Shown here in pieces: positions 24,919-34,087 of a stretch of 64,000 nt of DNA. Every line of letters starts with the position of its first letter. Position 1 is the stretch's first letter. This stretch comes from Chryseobacterium viscerum. Lineage in GTDB: Bacteria > Bacteroidota > Bacteroidia > Flavobacteriales > Weeksellaceae. Where the stretch lies: assembly GCF_025949665.1 (NCBI RefSeq), contig NZ_JAPDFT010000004.1:62001-126000 (forward strand), given 5' to 3'. The notes below the pieces were generated by a model. That model did no database searches. It saw only the letters and a list, made by a program, of their open reading frames with translations, and was not told where the DNA came from. The position numbers were made by a program, and so were the translations under genes.

Positions 24919-25848
24919 CTAACAATGTGAAGCTATAATTTTATCTACAATAAACTGGGCCAGTTTTTCTTTACTCTGATGGGTCCATCCGGCAATATGC
25001 GGTGTAACAATTGCTTTTTCAGATTCAAGAAGGTATTTTAAATCTTCATTTTCTGTTTCAATATGCTCAAAAGAAGACTTTTCATACTCCAATACATCCA
25101 GACAGGCACCTTTTACCTTTCCTGACTTCAATGCTTCTACTAAACTTTTAGTTTTTACATTTTTCCCTCTTGCCGTATTAACAAAATAGAAGTTGTTTTT
25201 CATCTTTGCGATGAAATTTTCGTCAATAAGATAATGCGTTTCCGAAGTCAAAGGAATATGTAAGCTTAAAACCTCTGCAGACTGTTTCAATTCTTCCAGT
25301 GAAACCTGCGTTGCATATTCATCCGAAAGATCAGGGAGTATATCATGGAAAATCACCTTACATCCGAATCCTGAAAGCCTTTTAGCAGTAGCCTTCCCCA
25401 TATTTCCATATCCGATAAGCCCCACAGTTTTTCCCAGCAATTCATCTCCTCTGTTTTCTTCACGTTTCCAGATCCCGTTTTTTACTTCCTGAGAAGCAAT
25501 AAAAAGTCTGTTCATAATCACAAGCAGCATTCCTACCACATGCTCTGCTACAGAGTCTCTGTTTCCTTCCGGAGAATTGATCAGCTGGATTCCCAGCTTT
25601 TCAGCAACAGGAATATCTATATTTTCCATTCCAGCTCCTACTCTTGCAATAAATTTCAGATTCTTACCTTTTTCCAGAAAGCTTTTGTCTAACGGAATAC
25701 GACTTCTGATAATAATCCCGTCGTAATTTCCAATTTTATCACAAACCTCATCATAAGACGATGTAAAATCCTCTTCCAATATAAAATTCTGAGCCAAAAG
25801 CTGTTCAGTGATAAGAGGATGATTTTTATCTAAAAGAAGTATTTTCAT
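24919..25848 (-). CDS. D-2-hydroxyacid dehydrogenase (phosphoglycerate dehydrogenase-like)
   Basis: A 309-aa NAD-dependent dehydrogenase with Rossmann motif GKTVGLIGYGNMGKATAKRL, then HIPLTSETHYLI, the Arg motif NTARGKNVKTKSLVEALKSG, catalytic Glu in CLDVLEYE, and the His motif TPHIAGWTHQS. It has no ACT domain, unlike full-length SerA, so it may be a short 3-phosphoglycerate dehydrogenase for serine synthesis or a hydroxyacid reductase; no serB or serC is nearby to decide. Catalytic residues are all present. Confidence 0.88.
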   Translation of the reverse strand: MKILLLDKNHPLITEQLLAQNFILEEDFTSSYDEVCDKIGNYDGIIIRSRIPLDKSFLEKGKNLKFIARVGAGMENIDIPVAEKLGIQLINSPEGNRDSVAEHVVGMLLVIMNRLFIASQEVKNGIWKREENRGDELLGKTVGLIGYGNMGKATAKRLSGFGCKVIFHDILPDLSDEYATQVSLEELKQSAEVLSLHIPLTSETHYLIDENFIAKMKNNFYFVNTARGKNVKTKSLVEALKSGKVKGACLDVLEYEKSSFEHIETENEDLKYLLESEKAIVTPHIAGWTHQSKEKLAQFIVDKIIASHC

Positions 25849-25854
25849 AGTTTA

Positions 25855-25892
25855 AACACAAATGACACTAATTTATTTCACAAATAGCACAA
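25855..25892. repeat. CACAAAT-type repeat, left flank of the GxxExxY gene
   Basis: Between the dehydrogenase and the GxxExxY stop codon lies AAACACAAATGACACTAATT followed by TATTTCACAAATAGCACAAATT. Read on the minus strand it gives AATTTGTGCTATTTGTG, nearly the same as the sequence on the other side of the gene (26320-26357), so the gene is flanked by inverted copies. Confidence 0.6.
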
Positions 25893-25893
25893 A

Positions 25894-26280
25894 TTACAAA
25901 GCACCGTTAATCACTCTCTTAACTCCATTTTTAAACTGAAGTGTATTGAAATTGATTAACATACCAAGCTTACAATTACTTAAACGAAGGTAAGTGAGTA
26001 TCTGTGCCAGATGAATATCATGCAATGATTCTACAGATTTTATTTCCAGTACAAATTTTCTCTCAATCAAAAAGTCAAGTCTATAGCCAACATCCATTTT
26101 AATTTCATCATAAACTAATGGCATCGGTTTTTGTCTCTCTACAAGAATATCATGTTTATTTAATTCATAAAACAGGCATTCTTCATAAGCACTTTCCAAA
26201 AGTCCTGGTCCCAGAGACTTATGAACTATATACCCTGCTTCATAAACAATTTTTGATATATCATTTTCTGAAATATCCAT
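25894..26280 (-). CDS. GxxExxY family protein, PD-(D/E)XK nuclease-like
   Basis: A 128-aa protein with the defining G-x-x-E-x-x-Y motif at about 25-31 (LGPGLLESAYEECL) and a restriction-endonuclease-like core: D in YRLDFLIERKFVLEIKSVES giving D-x(n)-E-x-K. The family is common in Bacteroidota and its role is unknown; nuclease activity is only inferred from the fold. Direct and inverted copies of an AATTTGTG-type repeat flank the gene (see repeats), an arrangement suggesting it moves with, or spreads by, those repeats. Confidence 0.88.
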   Translation of the reverse strand: MDISENDISKIVYEAGYIVHKSLGPGLLESAYEECLFYELNKHDILVERQKPMPLVYDEIKMDVGYRLDFLIERKFVLEIKSVESLHDIHLAQILTYLRLSNCKLGMLINFNTLQFKNGVKRVINGAL

Positions 26281-26317
26281 TTTGATTATTTTTTTTCATC
26301 TGGCTGAGCACAAACCA

Positions 26318-26357
26318 TTTGTGAAAATTTGTGCCAACCATTTGTGTTTTTTGTGTT
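26318..26357. repeat. TTTGTG-type repeat, right flank of the GxxExxY gene
   Basis: TTTGTGAAAATTTGTGCCAA then CCATTTGTGTTTTTTGTG. The AATTTGTGC-yA-TTTGTG words are shared, in inverted orientation, with 25855-25892 on the other side of the GxxExxY gene. This lies directly before the stop codon of the thioesterase gene. Confidence 0.6.
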
Positions 26358-26900
26358 TTATTTCTTGTCTTTCTTAGGCTCCTGTGGTTCCTGGAATAAC
26401 TTTTTAAGTTCTACAGATTCCAGAGGTTTCATTCTTCCGGAAAGAATTAATGAAAGTTCTTTTCTACGGAATGCTGCAGCAAATCTTTCTTTCTCTTCTT
26501 CTGTTTCAGGAATCATTTCCGGAATAGGAATCGGACGGTTGAATTCATCTACAGCAACAAAGGTATAAATACCGGCATTGGTGTGAATTTTCTTCTGATT
26601 GATAGGGTCATCCAACCATACATCCACATATACTTCCATAGAAGTAGAGAATGCTCTGGAAACTTTAGATTCCAATACCACTACTCCGCCTTCCGGAATC
26701 GGATGATTGAAAGATACGTGGTTTACAGAAGCTGTTACTACTCTTCTTTCGCAGTGTCTTGCTGCAGAAATAGACGCACAACGGTCCATTTTCGCTAAAA
26801 GTTCACCTCCAAAAAGATTTCTTAAAGAATTGGTTTCGTTCGGAAGAACGATATTGGTCATAATGGTCAGAGATTCTGACGCTTTTTTTATTTTTGCCAT
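26358..26900 (-). CDS. acyl-CoA thioesterase, YciA-like hotdog
   Basis: A 180-aa hotdog-fold thioesterase with the characteristic stretch LPNETNSLRNLFGGELLAKM and catalytic Asp in the 'MDRCASISAARH' helix. It hydrolyses acyl-CoA to free acid and CoA, with broad substrate range in the YciA/BFIT group. A charged C-terminal tail (about 130-180) extends past the core. Its start overlaps the end of the HU-CCDC81 gene by 13 nt, so translation is likely coupled. Confidence 0.9.
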   Translation of the reverse strand: MAKIKKASESLTIMTNIVLPNETNSLRNLFGGELLAKMDRCASISAARHCERRVVTASVNHVSFNHPIPEGGVVVLESKVSRAFSTSMEVYVDVWLDDPINQKKIHTNAGIYTFVAVDEFNRPIPIPEMIPETEEEKERFAAAFRRKELSLILSGRMKPLESVELKKLFQEPQEPKKDKK

Positions 26901-27637
26901 CTAGTCTTAGTGTTGTTTGGAACGGCCGGAGCTTGTTTTACTCCTTTTCCGACAGGTTTTAATGAATCTTTTTTCAAAGAATCTGAAACGGATGTTTCCG
27001 GGGTGTGTACCATCACCTTAATTGTATCTTTTACAATTCTGTGGGTAGAGGTCTGTACAGAAACCTTATTGAAAGACTTCTTACCAAAAAGAAGTTCCTG
27101 CTGGGTAAATGCAAGGTATAAAATCCCCAAAACCGGAATAATCAAAAGAAAGGCCCAGAGAATAGTCTTTCTGAATTTAAAATCTTTTTCGCGATTAACT
27201 GAAGGGTTAACCTTTTCTCCATTATTGATATCTGAAAATCTGATCTCTTCCAGTCCATAAAAGTCCGGACGTCCTGATTCTATTCTTTTGCCTTTGAAGT
27301 GGGTATGTCCTTCTTCAATGAAGACTGTTCCAAGGTTTTGAATTTCAAGAACCTGTTCGGCCTGAAGTTTCTTCTTCCAAAAATCTGTCTGGATCTTCAG
27401 ATCACTTCTTGAAGCTTCTAAGGACATCTGCTTCTGTCCTGCAATAAAAGCAGTAAGATCTTCAGCCTGCACCTCGTAGTCTATTGTAAATTCAATCTGA
27501 CTGGCTGGAGGTAAGATGCTCCCGTTTTCGGAATTGATAATTGCCTTAGAATTTTTCAGTGAAAACACCCCAAAGCCTGGAACCGTGGCAGTTCCAAATT
27601 GTTTTAAGTATTCTAAAATGTATGCTGAAATATTCAT
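26888..27637 (-). CDS. HU-CCDC81-like membrane protein
   Basis: A 249-aa protein with tandem HU-CCDC81-type domains at the N-terminus (about 1-70 and 75-145; YLKQFGTATVPGFGVFSLK and ILEIQNLGTVFIEEG), one transmembrane helix (about 165-185) and a periplasmic Lys/Ser/Thr-rich tail. In Bacteroidota such proteins are thought to link DNA- or nucleoid-like domains with the envelope, sometimes with a SPOR domain, which is absent here. A TAAATTTG -7 box lies only 7 nt before the ATG, so the mRNA is predicted to be leaderless. Confidence 0.82.
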   Translation of the reverse strand: MNISAYILEYLKQFGTATVPGFGVFSLKNSKAIINSENGSILPPASQIEFTIDYEVQAEDLTAFIAGQKQMSLEASRSDLKIQTDFWKKKLQAEQVLEIQNLGTVFIEEGHTHFKGKRIESGRPDFYGLEEIRFSDINNGEKVNPSVNREKDFKFRKTILWAFLLIIPVLGILYLAFTQQELLFGKKSFNKVSVQTSTHRIVKDTIKVMVHTPETSVSDSLKKDSLKPVGKGVKQAPAVPNNTKTRWQK

Positions 27638-27644
27638 TTGGCAG

Positions 27645-27652
27645 CAAATTTA
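27645..27652 (-). promoter_or_regulatory. -7 box of the HU-CCDC81 gene, leaderless arrangement
   Basis: TAAATTTG on the minus strand is followed by 7 nt (CTGCCAA) and then the ATG at 27637. With a start point about 7 nt past the -7 box, the transcript would begin at the initiation codon. Confidence 0.55.
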
Positions 27653-27690
27653 TAACTTTTTCATGACTTTTTAAGATATTTAACCTATAT

Positions 27691-27717
27691 AAAAAAAGAC
27701 TGCCAAAACAGTCTTTT
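27691..27717 (-). terminator. terminator of the thiamine TonB receptor
   Basis: On the minus strand AAAGACTG pairs with CAGTCTTT around TTTTGG, followed by a run of seven T's. It lies about 125 nt after the receptor stop. Confidence 0.75.
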
Positions 27718-27841
27718 GCTTATTCTGTATCAAAACAGGAATACGGGTATTTAAACTTCTTTTTTTAAGCTTAACAATTATAATGAAATGAGTAAAAGGG
27801 CAGAATTACAAATTCACTTATTTGCTTCCCTAACCTTCTCA

Positions 27842-29959
27842 TTATTGAATCTTCCAGCTCACTCCAAACATAAAGTTGGTTCCTGCCTGTGAAAAATAAT
27901 ACGGCTGTCCTTCATAAACAGATCCGTTGTTGACATATTTTTTGTTGAACAGGTTATTCACCAATAGTTTTAATGCAACTTCATTATTAGCAATTTTAAA
28001 CTGATACTGAGCATTGAAATCTGTCAGGAAATAATCTTTAAGCTGCAGGTTCGCATCTTCCGTATTGTCCAGGTATTGTTTTCCTACATATTGATTCATT
28101 AAAGCAAACTGAAAGTTCTTTGTAGGATTAAATTTCAGTCCTAAATTGGCAATCACGTTCGGGGAGAATGAAATCTGTGTATTTCCAAGGCTTTTGGGAA
28201 CATCTCCATTCTGAATATTGAAATCCTGGTTTCTGCTCTGGCTTAAGGTTACATTTCCTGAAACTTCCCATTGTTTGGATAATTTTGCCAAAGCACCAAG
28301 TTCCACTCCTCTTCTGTAGCTCTTCCCGGAATTGGTTCTGATGAATGCTCCTACATTATTAAGTTCTCCATTCAAAACCAATTGGTTCACATAATACATA
28401 TAATAAACATTGGCAGTAAATGATACGATCCCGAACTGTTTTTCAAAACCAGCTTCAATATCGTGAAGTTTTTCAGCTTTCACATCGTTATTTGCCATCA
28501 GATCATCTCTGTTCGGTTCACGGTGGGCATGAGCATATGACAGGAATACTTTACCACCTTCAATTCTGTAATTTACTCCGGCTTTTGGATTAAAAAATAG
28601 CCAGTTTTTGCTTAAATCTGCACCTTCGCCATCACCAGCCATCAGGATTTTGGTATTGTAATTTATTTTTCTGAGCTGTAAATCACCAAAAAACTCAAAG
28701 TTATCTACCCTGAACAAAGCTTTTGCAAAGCCCGATACTTCATTCTTTATCGAGCGGCTTCTGTAGTACTCACTTTCATCAATCTGAGGAAAAAATACAC
28801 CAGTAACATTTCCGTAGTGTCTGCCGTAATATTGGTTGGCTACTACCCCAACGTTCAAATCTAAGTTTTCAAACTTCCCATAAAGCGTTGAAACCATTCC
28901 ATAGAAATCATTATTCAGCCATTTTTTTCTGATGAAATCTGAAGATTTTATAATTTGTCCACCTTCTGTTATATCCGGCAGATTATATCTTGAAAAAGGA
29001 TCTCCCTGCTTATAGTTTTCATAATATCCTTTTCCTTTGGTATAGTGAAAAGTAGTTTCAAGATTCCATCGGTCACTGAATTTCTGCTCCCAAAGCAGCT
29101 GATAGTGGTTCTGTCTGTAATTGTCTGTTTCGTTGTTATAGAAACTTACGATATTCTCCCAATTGGCATCATAAATTGCTCCTGAAACATTAAACTTAGG
29201 ATCCGTTTCCCACGTTTTACGATCAATACCGTTCCATGCCTGATACGTTTTCTCTTTTCCACCAAAAGCCATTAAGCGTAACTTGGTATTCCCTTCTTCA
29301 AATAAGGCCGTAAAATTATAGGAATGTAAGTTTGATGAAGCCCTGTCAATATATCCGTCAGAGTGAATATGAGTATATCTTCCCATTACGGAAAGACGGT
29401 TTTTCCAGAACTTACCGGAACCTATCTCAGCAGAATATTTATAGGTATTAAATGAGCCATAGCTGTCATCTGTTTTAAAATAAAATTTGTCTTCAGGATC
29501 TTTAGAAATCACATTGATACTTGCTCCGAAGGCTGAAACACCATTATTGGAAGTTCCCACCCCTCTTTGAATGACAATCTGTGAAGCAGAACTTGTTAAA
29601 TCCGGAACATTGACAAAAAATGTTCCCTGGCTTTCAGAATCATTGTATGGAACCCCATTCATCATTACATTAATCCCGCTTCCTGAAACTCCACGGATTC
29701 TAAAGCCGGTGTATCCTACCCCATTTCCCGCATCTGAAGTAGAAATAATAGAGGTTTGATTTTTTAAAAGAATAGGAAGATCCTGTCCTAAATTTTTCCC
29801 GTCTAAATCTTTCTGTACATTGATGATTTCCTTCGCTACCGGAAGTCTTTTGGTAAAATTGACCGCTTCAATTTCTCTGATTTTCAGAGAATCTTTATTT
29901 TGGGCCTGCATAAAAGCCACAGAGGCTACACTAAGCCCTAAAAAAAATAATCCTTTCAT
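27842..29959 (-). CDS. TonB-dependent receptor, probable thiamine uptake
   Basis: An outer membrane receptor of about 705 aa from ATG 29959 (signal MKGLFFLGLSVASVAFMQAQ; 29977 adds six residues). The plug (about 40-150) includes GYTGFRIRGVSGSGINVMMN and DLTSSASQIVIQRGVGTSNN; a 22-strand barrel ends in an aromatic-rich strand FMFGVSWKIQ. The barrel type itself does not show the substrate, but a TPP riboswitch precedes the gene, so uptake of thiamine or a precursor is the best inference. No inner-membrane thiamine transporter or kinase gene is adjacent. Confidence 0.9.
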   Translation of the reverse strand: MKGLFFLGLSVASVAFMQAQNKDSLKIREIEAVNFTKRLPVAKEIINVQKDLDGKNLGQDLPILLKNQTSIISTSDAGNGVGYTGFRIRGVSGSGINVMMNGVPYNDSESQGTFFVNVPDLTSSASQIVIQRGVGTSNNGVSAFGASINVISKDPEDKFYFKTDDSYGSFNTYKYSAEIGSGKFWKNRLSVMGRYTHIHSDGYIDRASSNLHSYNFTALFEEGNTKLRLMAFGGKEKTYQAWNGIDRKTWETDPKFNVSGAIYDANWENIVSFYNNETDNYRQNHYQLLWEQKFSDRWNLETTFHYTKGKGYYENYKQGDPFSRYNLPDITEGGQIIKSSDFIRKKWLNNDFYGMVSTLYGKFENLDLNVGVVANQYYGRHYGNVTGVFFPQIDESEYYRSRSIKNEVSGFAKALFRVDNFEFFGDLQLRKINYNTKILMAGDGEGADLSKNWLFFNPKAGVNYRIEGGKVFLSYAHAHREPNRDDLMANNDVKAEKLHDIEAGFEKQFGIVSFTANVYYMYYVNQLVLNGELNNVGAFIRTNSGKSYRRGVELGALAKLSKQWEVSGNVTLSQSRNQDFNIQNGDVPKSLGNTQISFSPNVIANLGLKFNPTKNFQFALMNQYVGKQYLDNTEDANLQLKDYFLTDFNAQYQFKIANNEVALKLLVNNLFNKKYVNNGSVYEGQPYYFSQAGTNFMFGVSWKIQ

Positions 29960-30024
29960 TCTATAAATCTTTGACATTTAATGAATAAAAGGGGATCGAT
30001 AAGATATTATACAATTCAGCGCCT

Positions 30025-30104
30025 GATGAAGACGCATCCCTAAACAGCATTACCTGTTCCAGGTTCATTGGGTATAATCTCAGCCTGTTAAAGCACCCCT
30101 TTAT
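30025..30104 (-). ncRNA. TPP riboswitch upstream of the TonB receptor
   Basis: The minus strand carries the Thi-box: AAAGGGGTGCTT, GGCTGAGATTATACCC, GAACCTGGAACAGGTAATGC and TTAGGGATGCG, giving the P2/P3 and P4/P5 arms of the TPP aptamer. The 5' strand TAAAGGGG (30103-30096) could instead pair with CCCCTTTT (29994-29987) just before the receptor start, a possible alternative structure controlling expression. It lies 65 nt before the ATG. Confidence 0.95.
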
Positions 30105-30245
30105 TTCAGCCGCAAAATTACAAAAAATATATGAATTGAGATTCGGGGTGCGAGGTGCGGGGTTTTGAGTTATGGGATAGAAAAAAGTAGAATGGAAAAT
30201 AGGAGTTATCGGATGAATCATTCATCATTCATAATTTATAATTCT

Positions 30246-31016
30246 TTAGTAGGTTTTATTATCCGCATCAACATAATAGTAACTTTTTCCATCTTTGGAG
30301 ACTTCAAACATCTTCCCCAGCTTCCAGCTGAAGTTTCTTTTAATATTAGCGTACTCAAAGGGAATAATAATCTTATTGTTAACATCAATAACTCCAAATT
30401 TATCATTATTGGAAGCAACAATCATTGGATTGGCTACATCATCTCCTTCCATAATGTACAAATACTGATATTGAGGATAAATCTGGAACTGCCTGTAATC
30501 TGCGGCATTGACAAATTTTGATTTTTCTATGATTCCGTAAAAGCCGTTCATAGTATAAGCCTGAAACAGCTGCTGCTTGTACTCTTCAAATTTACATTTT
30601 CCAAAATCTGCATCTTTGAATTGGTATACCCTCTTCCCAGACTGGTCTATCCTGTAAGAAATCATATCTTTTTCTACTGTAGCATAGTTTTTTGTTCCAA
30701 ATTTCCTGACTTTTTCATTAGGCGAATTCAAAAGATTACAGTCTTCATAAAAAAATACGGCAATATGATATTCCGGCTGAATTATAAATTTTCCATTCTG
30801 GTTGACATACCCGAAATGATCTCCTTTCTTCTTAGGAATCAAAACCGGAAGATCTTTATTGATTACTACTAAATCAGGATTAGGCTTATTGGCTGCAGGC
30901 CCTTTATTAACTGTAGTTTTCACACCTTTCTTCGTCGTTATTTTCTTCACAGATTTAGTCTGTGAAAAAACAAAAACCGAAGTAAAAATACATAAAACGT
31001 TAAGGATATTTTTCAT
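30246..31016 (-). CDS. secreted WG-repeat protein
   Basis: A 256-aa protein from ATG 31016 with a signal peptide (MKNILNVLCIFTSVFVFS). WG-type beta units are visible: GDHFGYVNQNGKFIIQPEY (about 70-90) and DKFGVIDVNNKIIIPFEY (about 205-225). The basic stretch after the signal (TKSVKKITTKKGVKTTV) is unusual and could bind acidic surfaces. WG repeats make small beta-barrel-like propellers of unknown function. Upstream M at 31025 is also possible. Confidence 0.82.
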   Translation of the reverse strand: MKNILNVLCIFTSVFVFSQTKSVKKITTKKGVKTTVNKGPAANKPNPDLVVINKDLPVLIPKKKGDHFGYVNQNGKFIIQPEYHIAVFFYEDCNLLNSPNEKVRKFGTKNYATVEKDMISYRIDQSGKRVYQFKDADFGKCKFEEYKQQLFQAYTMNGFYGIIEKSKFVNAADYRQFQIYPQYQYLYIMEGDDVANPMIVASNNDKFGVIDVNNKIIIPFEYANIKRNFSWKLGKMFEVSKDGKSYYYVDADNKTY

Positions 31017-31214
31017 ATTCGCCATATGTCTACAAAAATATGACCAAAAATAGATATTATAAAATTCATATTTATAAAGAATCTAAATAATTTCGTTTCT
31101 ATAAAATATTAAAAATTCGTAATTTTGGGAACATTTTGAATTGTTTGATAATTTTAAAAAACTTTTAAAAAAGTGTAGATTATGCTGACTTTATTCGGTT
31201 AATGTTGCATCAAA

Positions 31215-31307
31215 ATGCGAGAACTCAAAATGTCATTAACTGTATTTGTACAGACCGGTAAAGAAGAAGCAGGCCTACCTTTAATGTTGAAAGACCTTCT
31301 ATTATGA
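31215..31307 (+). CDS. possible upstream ORF overlapping the acnB start
   Basis: A 30-codon ORF beginning MRELKMSLTVFVQTGKEEAG and ending LMLKDLLL. Its stop TGA overlaps the acnB start codon as ATGA (31304-31307), an arrangement used for translational coupling. The in-frame TAA at 31200 shows it does not extend further. Nothing shows that it is translated; it could equally be a chance frame. Confidence 0.3.
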   Translation: MRELKMSLTVFVQTGKEEAGLPLMLKDLLL

Positions 31308-34087
31308 ATATTTATAAGGATTACATCAAAGAGATTGAAGAAAGAAAAACCCAGGGGCTTCATCCAAAGCCAATTGACAGTGCTGAATTACTAAGCGAAA
31401 TCATTACACAGATTAAAGATTCAGGTAATGCAGACCGATCGGATTCTCTTAAATTTTTCATTTATAACACGCTACCCGGAACTACAAGTGCAGCGGGAGT
31501 GAAAGCAAAATTTTTAAAAGAAATTATTCTGGGTGAATCCATAGTAGAAGAAATTTCTCAGGCATATGCTTTTGAACTATTATCTCACATGAAAGGTGGA
31601 CCTTCTATTGAAGTATTGCTTGATCTTGCTTTAGGTAATGACACTGCTATTGCTAAAGAAGCTGCTGCTGTTCTTAAAACACAGGTTTTTCTTTATGAGG
31701 CGGATACTAACCGTCTGAAAGAAGCTTTCAACAGCGGTAACGAAATTGCACAAGAAATCATCGAAAGCTATGCAAAAGCTGAATTCTTTACGAAGCTGCC
31801 GGAAGTTGCTGAAGAAATTAAAGTAGTAACATTCATTGCTGGTGAAGGAGATATCTCTACAGATTTACTTTCTCCGGGTAATCAGGCACACTCAAGATCA
31901 GACCGTGAACTTCATGGTAAATGTATGATCACTCCTCAGGCTCAGGAAGAAATTAAAGCTTTGCAGGCACAACATCCTGATGCAAGCGTTATGCTTATCG
32001 CTGAAAAAGGGACAATGGGTGTAGGTTCATCAAGAATGTCAGGAGTAAATAACGTTGCTCTTTGGACAGGAAAACAAGCCAGCCCATATGTACCATTCGT
32101 AAACATCGCTCCAATTGTAGGGGGAACAAACGGTATTTCTCCTATCTTCCTTACAACAGTTGACGTTACCGGAGGTATTGGTGTTGACCTTAAAAACTGG
32201 GTAAAGAAAGTTGACGAAAACGGTAACCCAATTCGTAACGCAAATGGAGACATCGTTCTTGAAGAGGCATATTCAGTAGCAACAGGAACTGTTCTAACAA
32301 TCAATACAAAAGAAAAGAAATTATATAACGGCGATAAAGAACTTATCGACCTTACCAAATCTTTCACTCCGCAAAAGATGGAATTCATCAAAGCGGGCGG
32401 ATCTTACGCTATCGTATTTGGTAAAAAACTACAGACATTTGCAGCTCAGCTTTTAGGAGTTGAAGCACCTGCTGTTTTTGCTCCGTCAAAAGAAATCTCT
32501 CACGAAGGACAAGGACTTACTGCTGTAGAAAAGATTTTCAACAGAAATGCTGTTGGAACTACTCCTGGAAAAGTATTACACGCTGGTTCAGACGTTCGTG
32601 TACAGGTAAATATTGTTGGATCTCAGGATACGACAGGTCTTATGACTTCTCAGGAACTTGAATCCATGGCAGCAACGGTGATTTCTCCAATTGTTGATGG
32701 TGCTTACCAGTCAGGATGTCATACCGCTTCAGTTTGGGACAAAAAAGCTCAGGCTAACATTCCGAAGCTAATGAAATTCATGAACGAGTTCGGTCTTATT
32801 ACAGCCCGTGACCCGAAAGGTGAATACCACGCAATGACTGACGTTATCCACAAGGTTCTTAACGACATCACTGTAGATGAGTGGGCAATCATCATTGGAG
32901 GTGACTCTCACACAAGAATGTCTAAAGGAGTAGCTTTCGGAGCTGACTCAGGAACTGTTGCTCTTGCATTAGCTACAGGTGAAGCATCAATGCCAATCCC
33001 GGAATCTGTAAAAGTAACATTCAAAGGAAACATGAAAGAACACATGGATTTCCGTGATGTGGTTCATGCAACTCAGGCTCAGATGCTGAAGCAGTTTGGA
33101 GGAGAAAACGTATTCCAGGGTAGAATCATTGAGGTTCACATCGGAACACTTCCTGCTGACCAGGCCTTTACCTTTACAGACTGGACTGCTGAAATGAAAG
33201 CAAAAGCTTCTATCAACATTTCTGAAGACAATACCTTGATTGAATCACTGGAAATTGCAAAAGGCAGAATCCAGATCATGATTGACAAGGGTATGGATAA
33301 CCATAATAAAGTTCTTCAGGGCCTAATTGACAAAGCAAACAAGAGAATTGCAGAGATCAGATCAGGAGAAAAGCCTGCTTTAACTCCGGATTCAAACGCT
33401 AAATATTACGCTGAAGTAGTAGTAGATCTTGACGTAATTGTTGAACCAATGATTGCTGACCCGGATGTAAACAACGACGATGTATCTAAAAGATATACTC
33501 ACGACACCATCAGAGATCTTTCTTATTATGGAGGTGAGAAAAAAGTAGACCTTGGTTTCGTAGGATCTTGTATGGTTCACAAAGGAGACCTTAAGATTGT
33601 TTCTCAGATGCTTAGAAACATTGAAAAACAACAAGGAAAGGTAGAATTTAGTGCTCCTCTTGTAGTAGCAGCTCCTACTTACAACATTATTGATGAATTA
33701 AAGGCAGAAGGAGACTGGGAATTACTAGAAAAATATTCAGCTTTTGAATTTGATGATAATGCTCCAAAAGGAGAAGCTCGTGTTGAATATAAAAACGTAA
33801 TGTATCTGGAGCGTCCTGGATGTAACCTTTGTATGGGTAACCAGGAAAAAGCAGCTAAAGGAGATACTGTTTTAGCTACTTCTACCCGTCTTTTCCAGGG
33901 AAGAGTAGTGGAAGATTCTGAACGTAAAAAAGGAGAATCTCTTCTTGCTTCAACTCCGGTTGTTGTTCTTTCTGCGATTATCGGAAGAATTCCTAGCATT
34001 GATGAGTATAAAGCTGCAGTTGAAGGGATTGACCTTACCACTTTTGTACCTTCTATTAAAGAATTGACTAGCACAAGTGCTCACTAA
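31304..34087 (+). CDS. acnB: aconitate hydratase B
   Basis: A 927-aa AcnB (citrate to isocitrate in the TCA cycle; this family also handles 2-methylisocitrate). The N-terminal HEAT-like domain (about 1-160) and swivelling domain 4 at the front are the AcnB arrangement. The 4Fe-4S cluster cysteines are C756 (GSCMVHKG), C840 and C843 (GCNLCMGNQ). A small ORF overlaps its start codon. It is followed by the second aconitase, whose domain order differs. Confidence 0.97.
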   Translation: MNIYKDYIKEIEERKTQGLHPKPIDSAELLSEIITQIKDSGNADRSDSLKFFIYNTLPGTTSAAGVKAKFLKEIILGESIVEEISQAYAFELLSHMKGGPSIEVLLDLALGNDTAIAKEAAAVLKTQVFLYEADTNRLKEAFNSGNEIAQEIIESYAKAEFFTKLPEVAEEIKVVTFIAGEGDISTDLLSPGNQAHSRSDRELHGKCMITPQAQEEIKALQAQHPDASVMLIAEKGTMGVGSSRMSGVNNVALWTGKQASPYVPFVNIAPIVGGTNGISPIFLTTVDVTGGIGVDLKNWVKKVDENGNPIRNANGDIVLEEAYSVATGTVLTINTKEKKLYNGDKELIDLTKSFTPQKMEFIKAGGSYAIVFGKKLQTFAAQLLGVEAPAVFAPSKEISHEGQGLTAVEKIFNRNAVGTTPGKVLHAGSDVRVQVNIVGSQDTTGLMTSQELESMAATVISPIVDGAYQSGCHTASVWDKKAQANIPKLMKFMNEFGLITARDPKGEYHAMTDVIHKVLNDITVDEWAIIIGGDSHTRMSKGVAFGADSGTVALALATGEASMPIPESVKVTFKGNMKEHMDFRDVVHATQAQMLKQFGGENVFQGRIIEVHIGTLPADQAFTFTDWTAEMKAKASINISEDNTLIESLEIAKGRIQIMIDKGMDNHNKVLQGLIDKANKRIAEIRSGEKPALTPDSNAKYYAEVVVDLDVIVEPMIADPDVNNDDVSKRYTHDTIRDLSYYGGEKKVDLGFVGSCMVHKGDLKIVSQMLRNIEKQQGKVEFSAPLVVAAPTYNIIDELKAEGDWELLEKYSAFEFDDNAPKGEARVEYKNVMYLERPGCNLCMGNQEKAAKGDTVLATSTRLFQGRVVEDSERKKGESLLASTPVVVLSAIIGRIPSIDEYKAAVEGIDLTTFVPSIKELTSTSAH

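Noticed and set aside
24919..25848. Calling the dehydrogenase SerA
   Set aside because: It has no ACT domain and no serine-pathway neighbours, so the substrate is not decided.
31942..34074. Long minus-strand frames opposite acnB (149 and 131 aa)
   Set aside because: Fully antisense to a well-supported acnB; no recognisable product.
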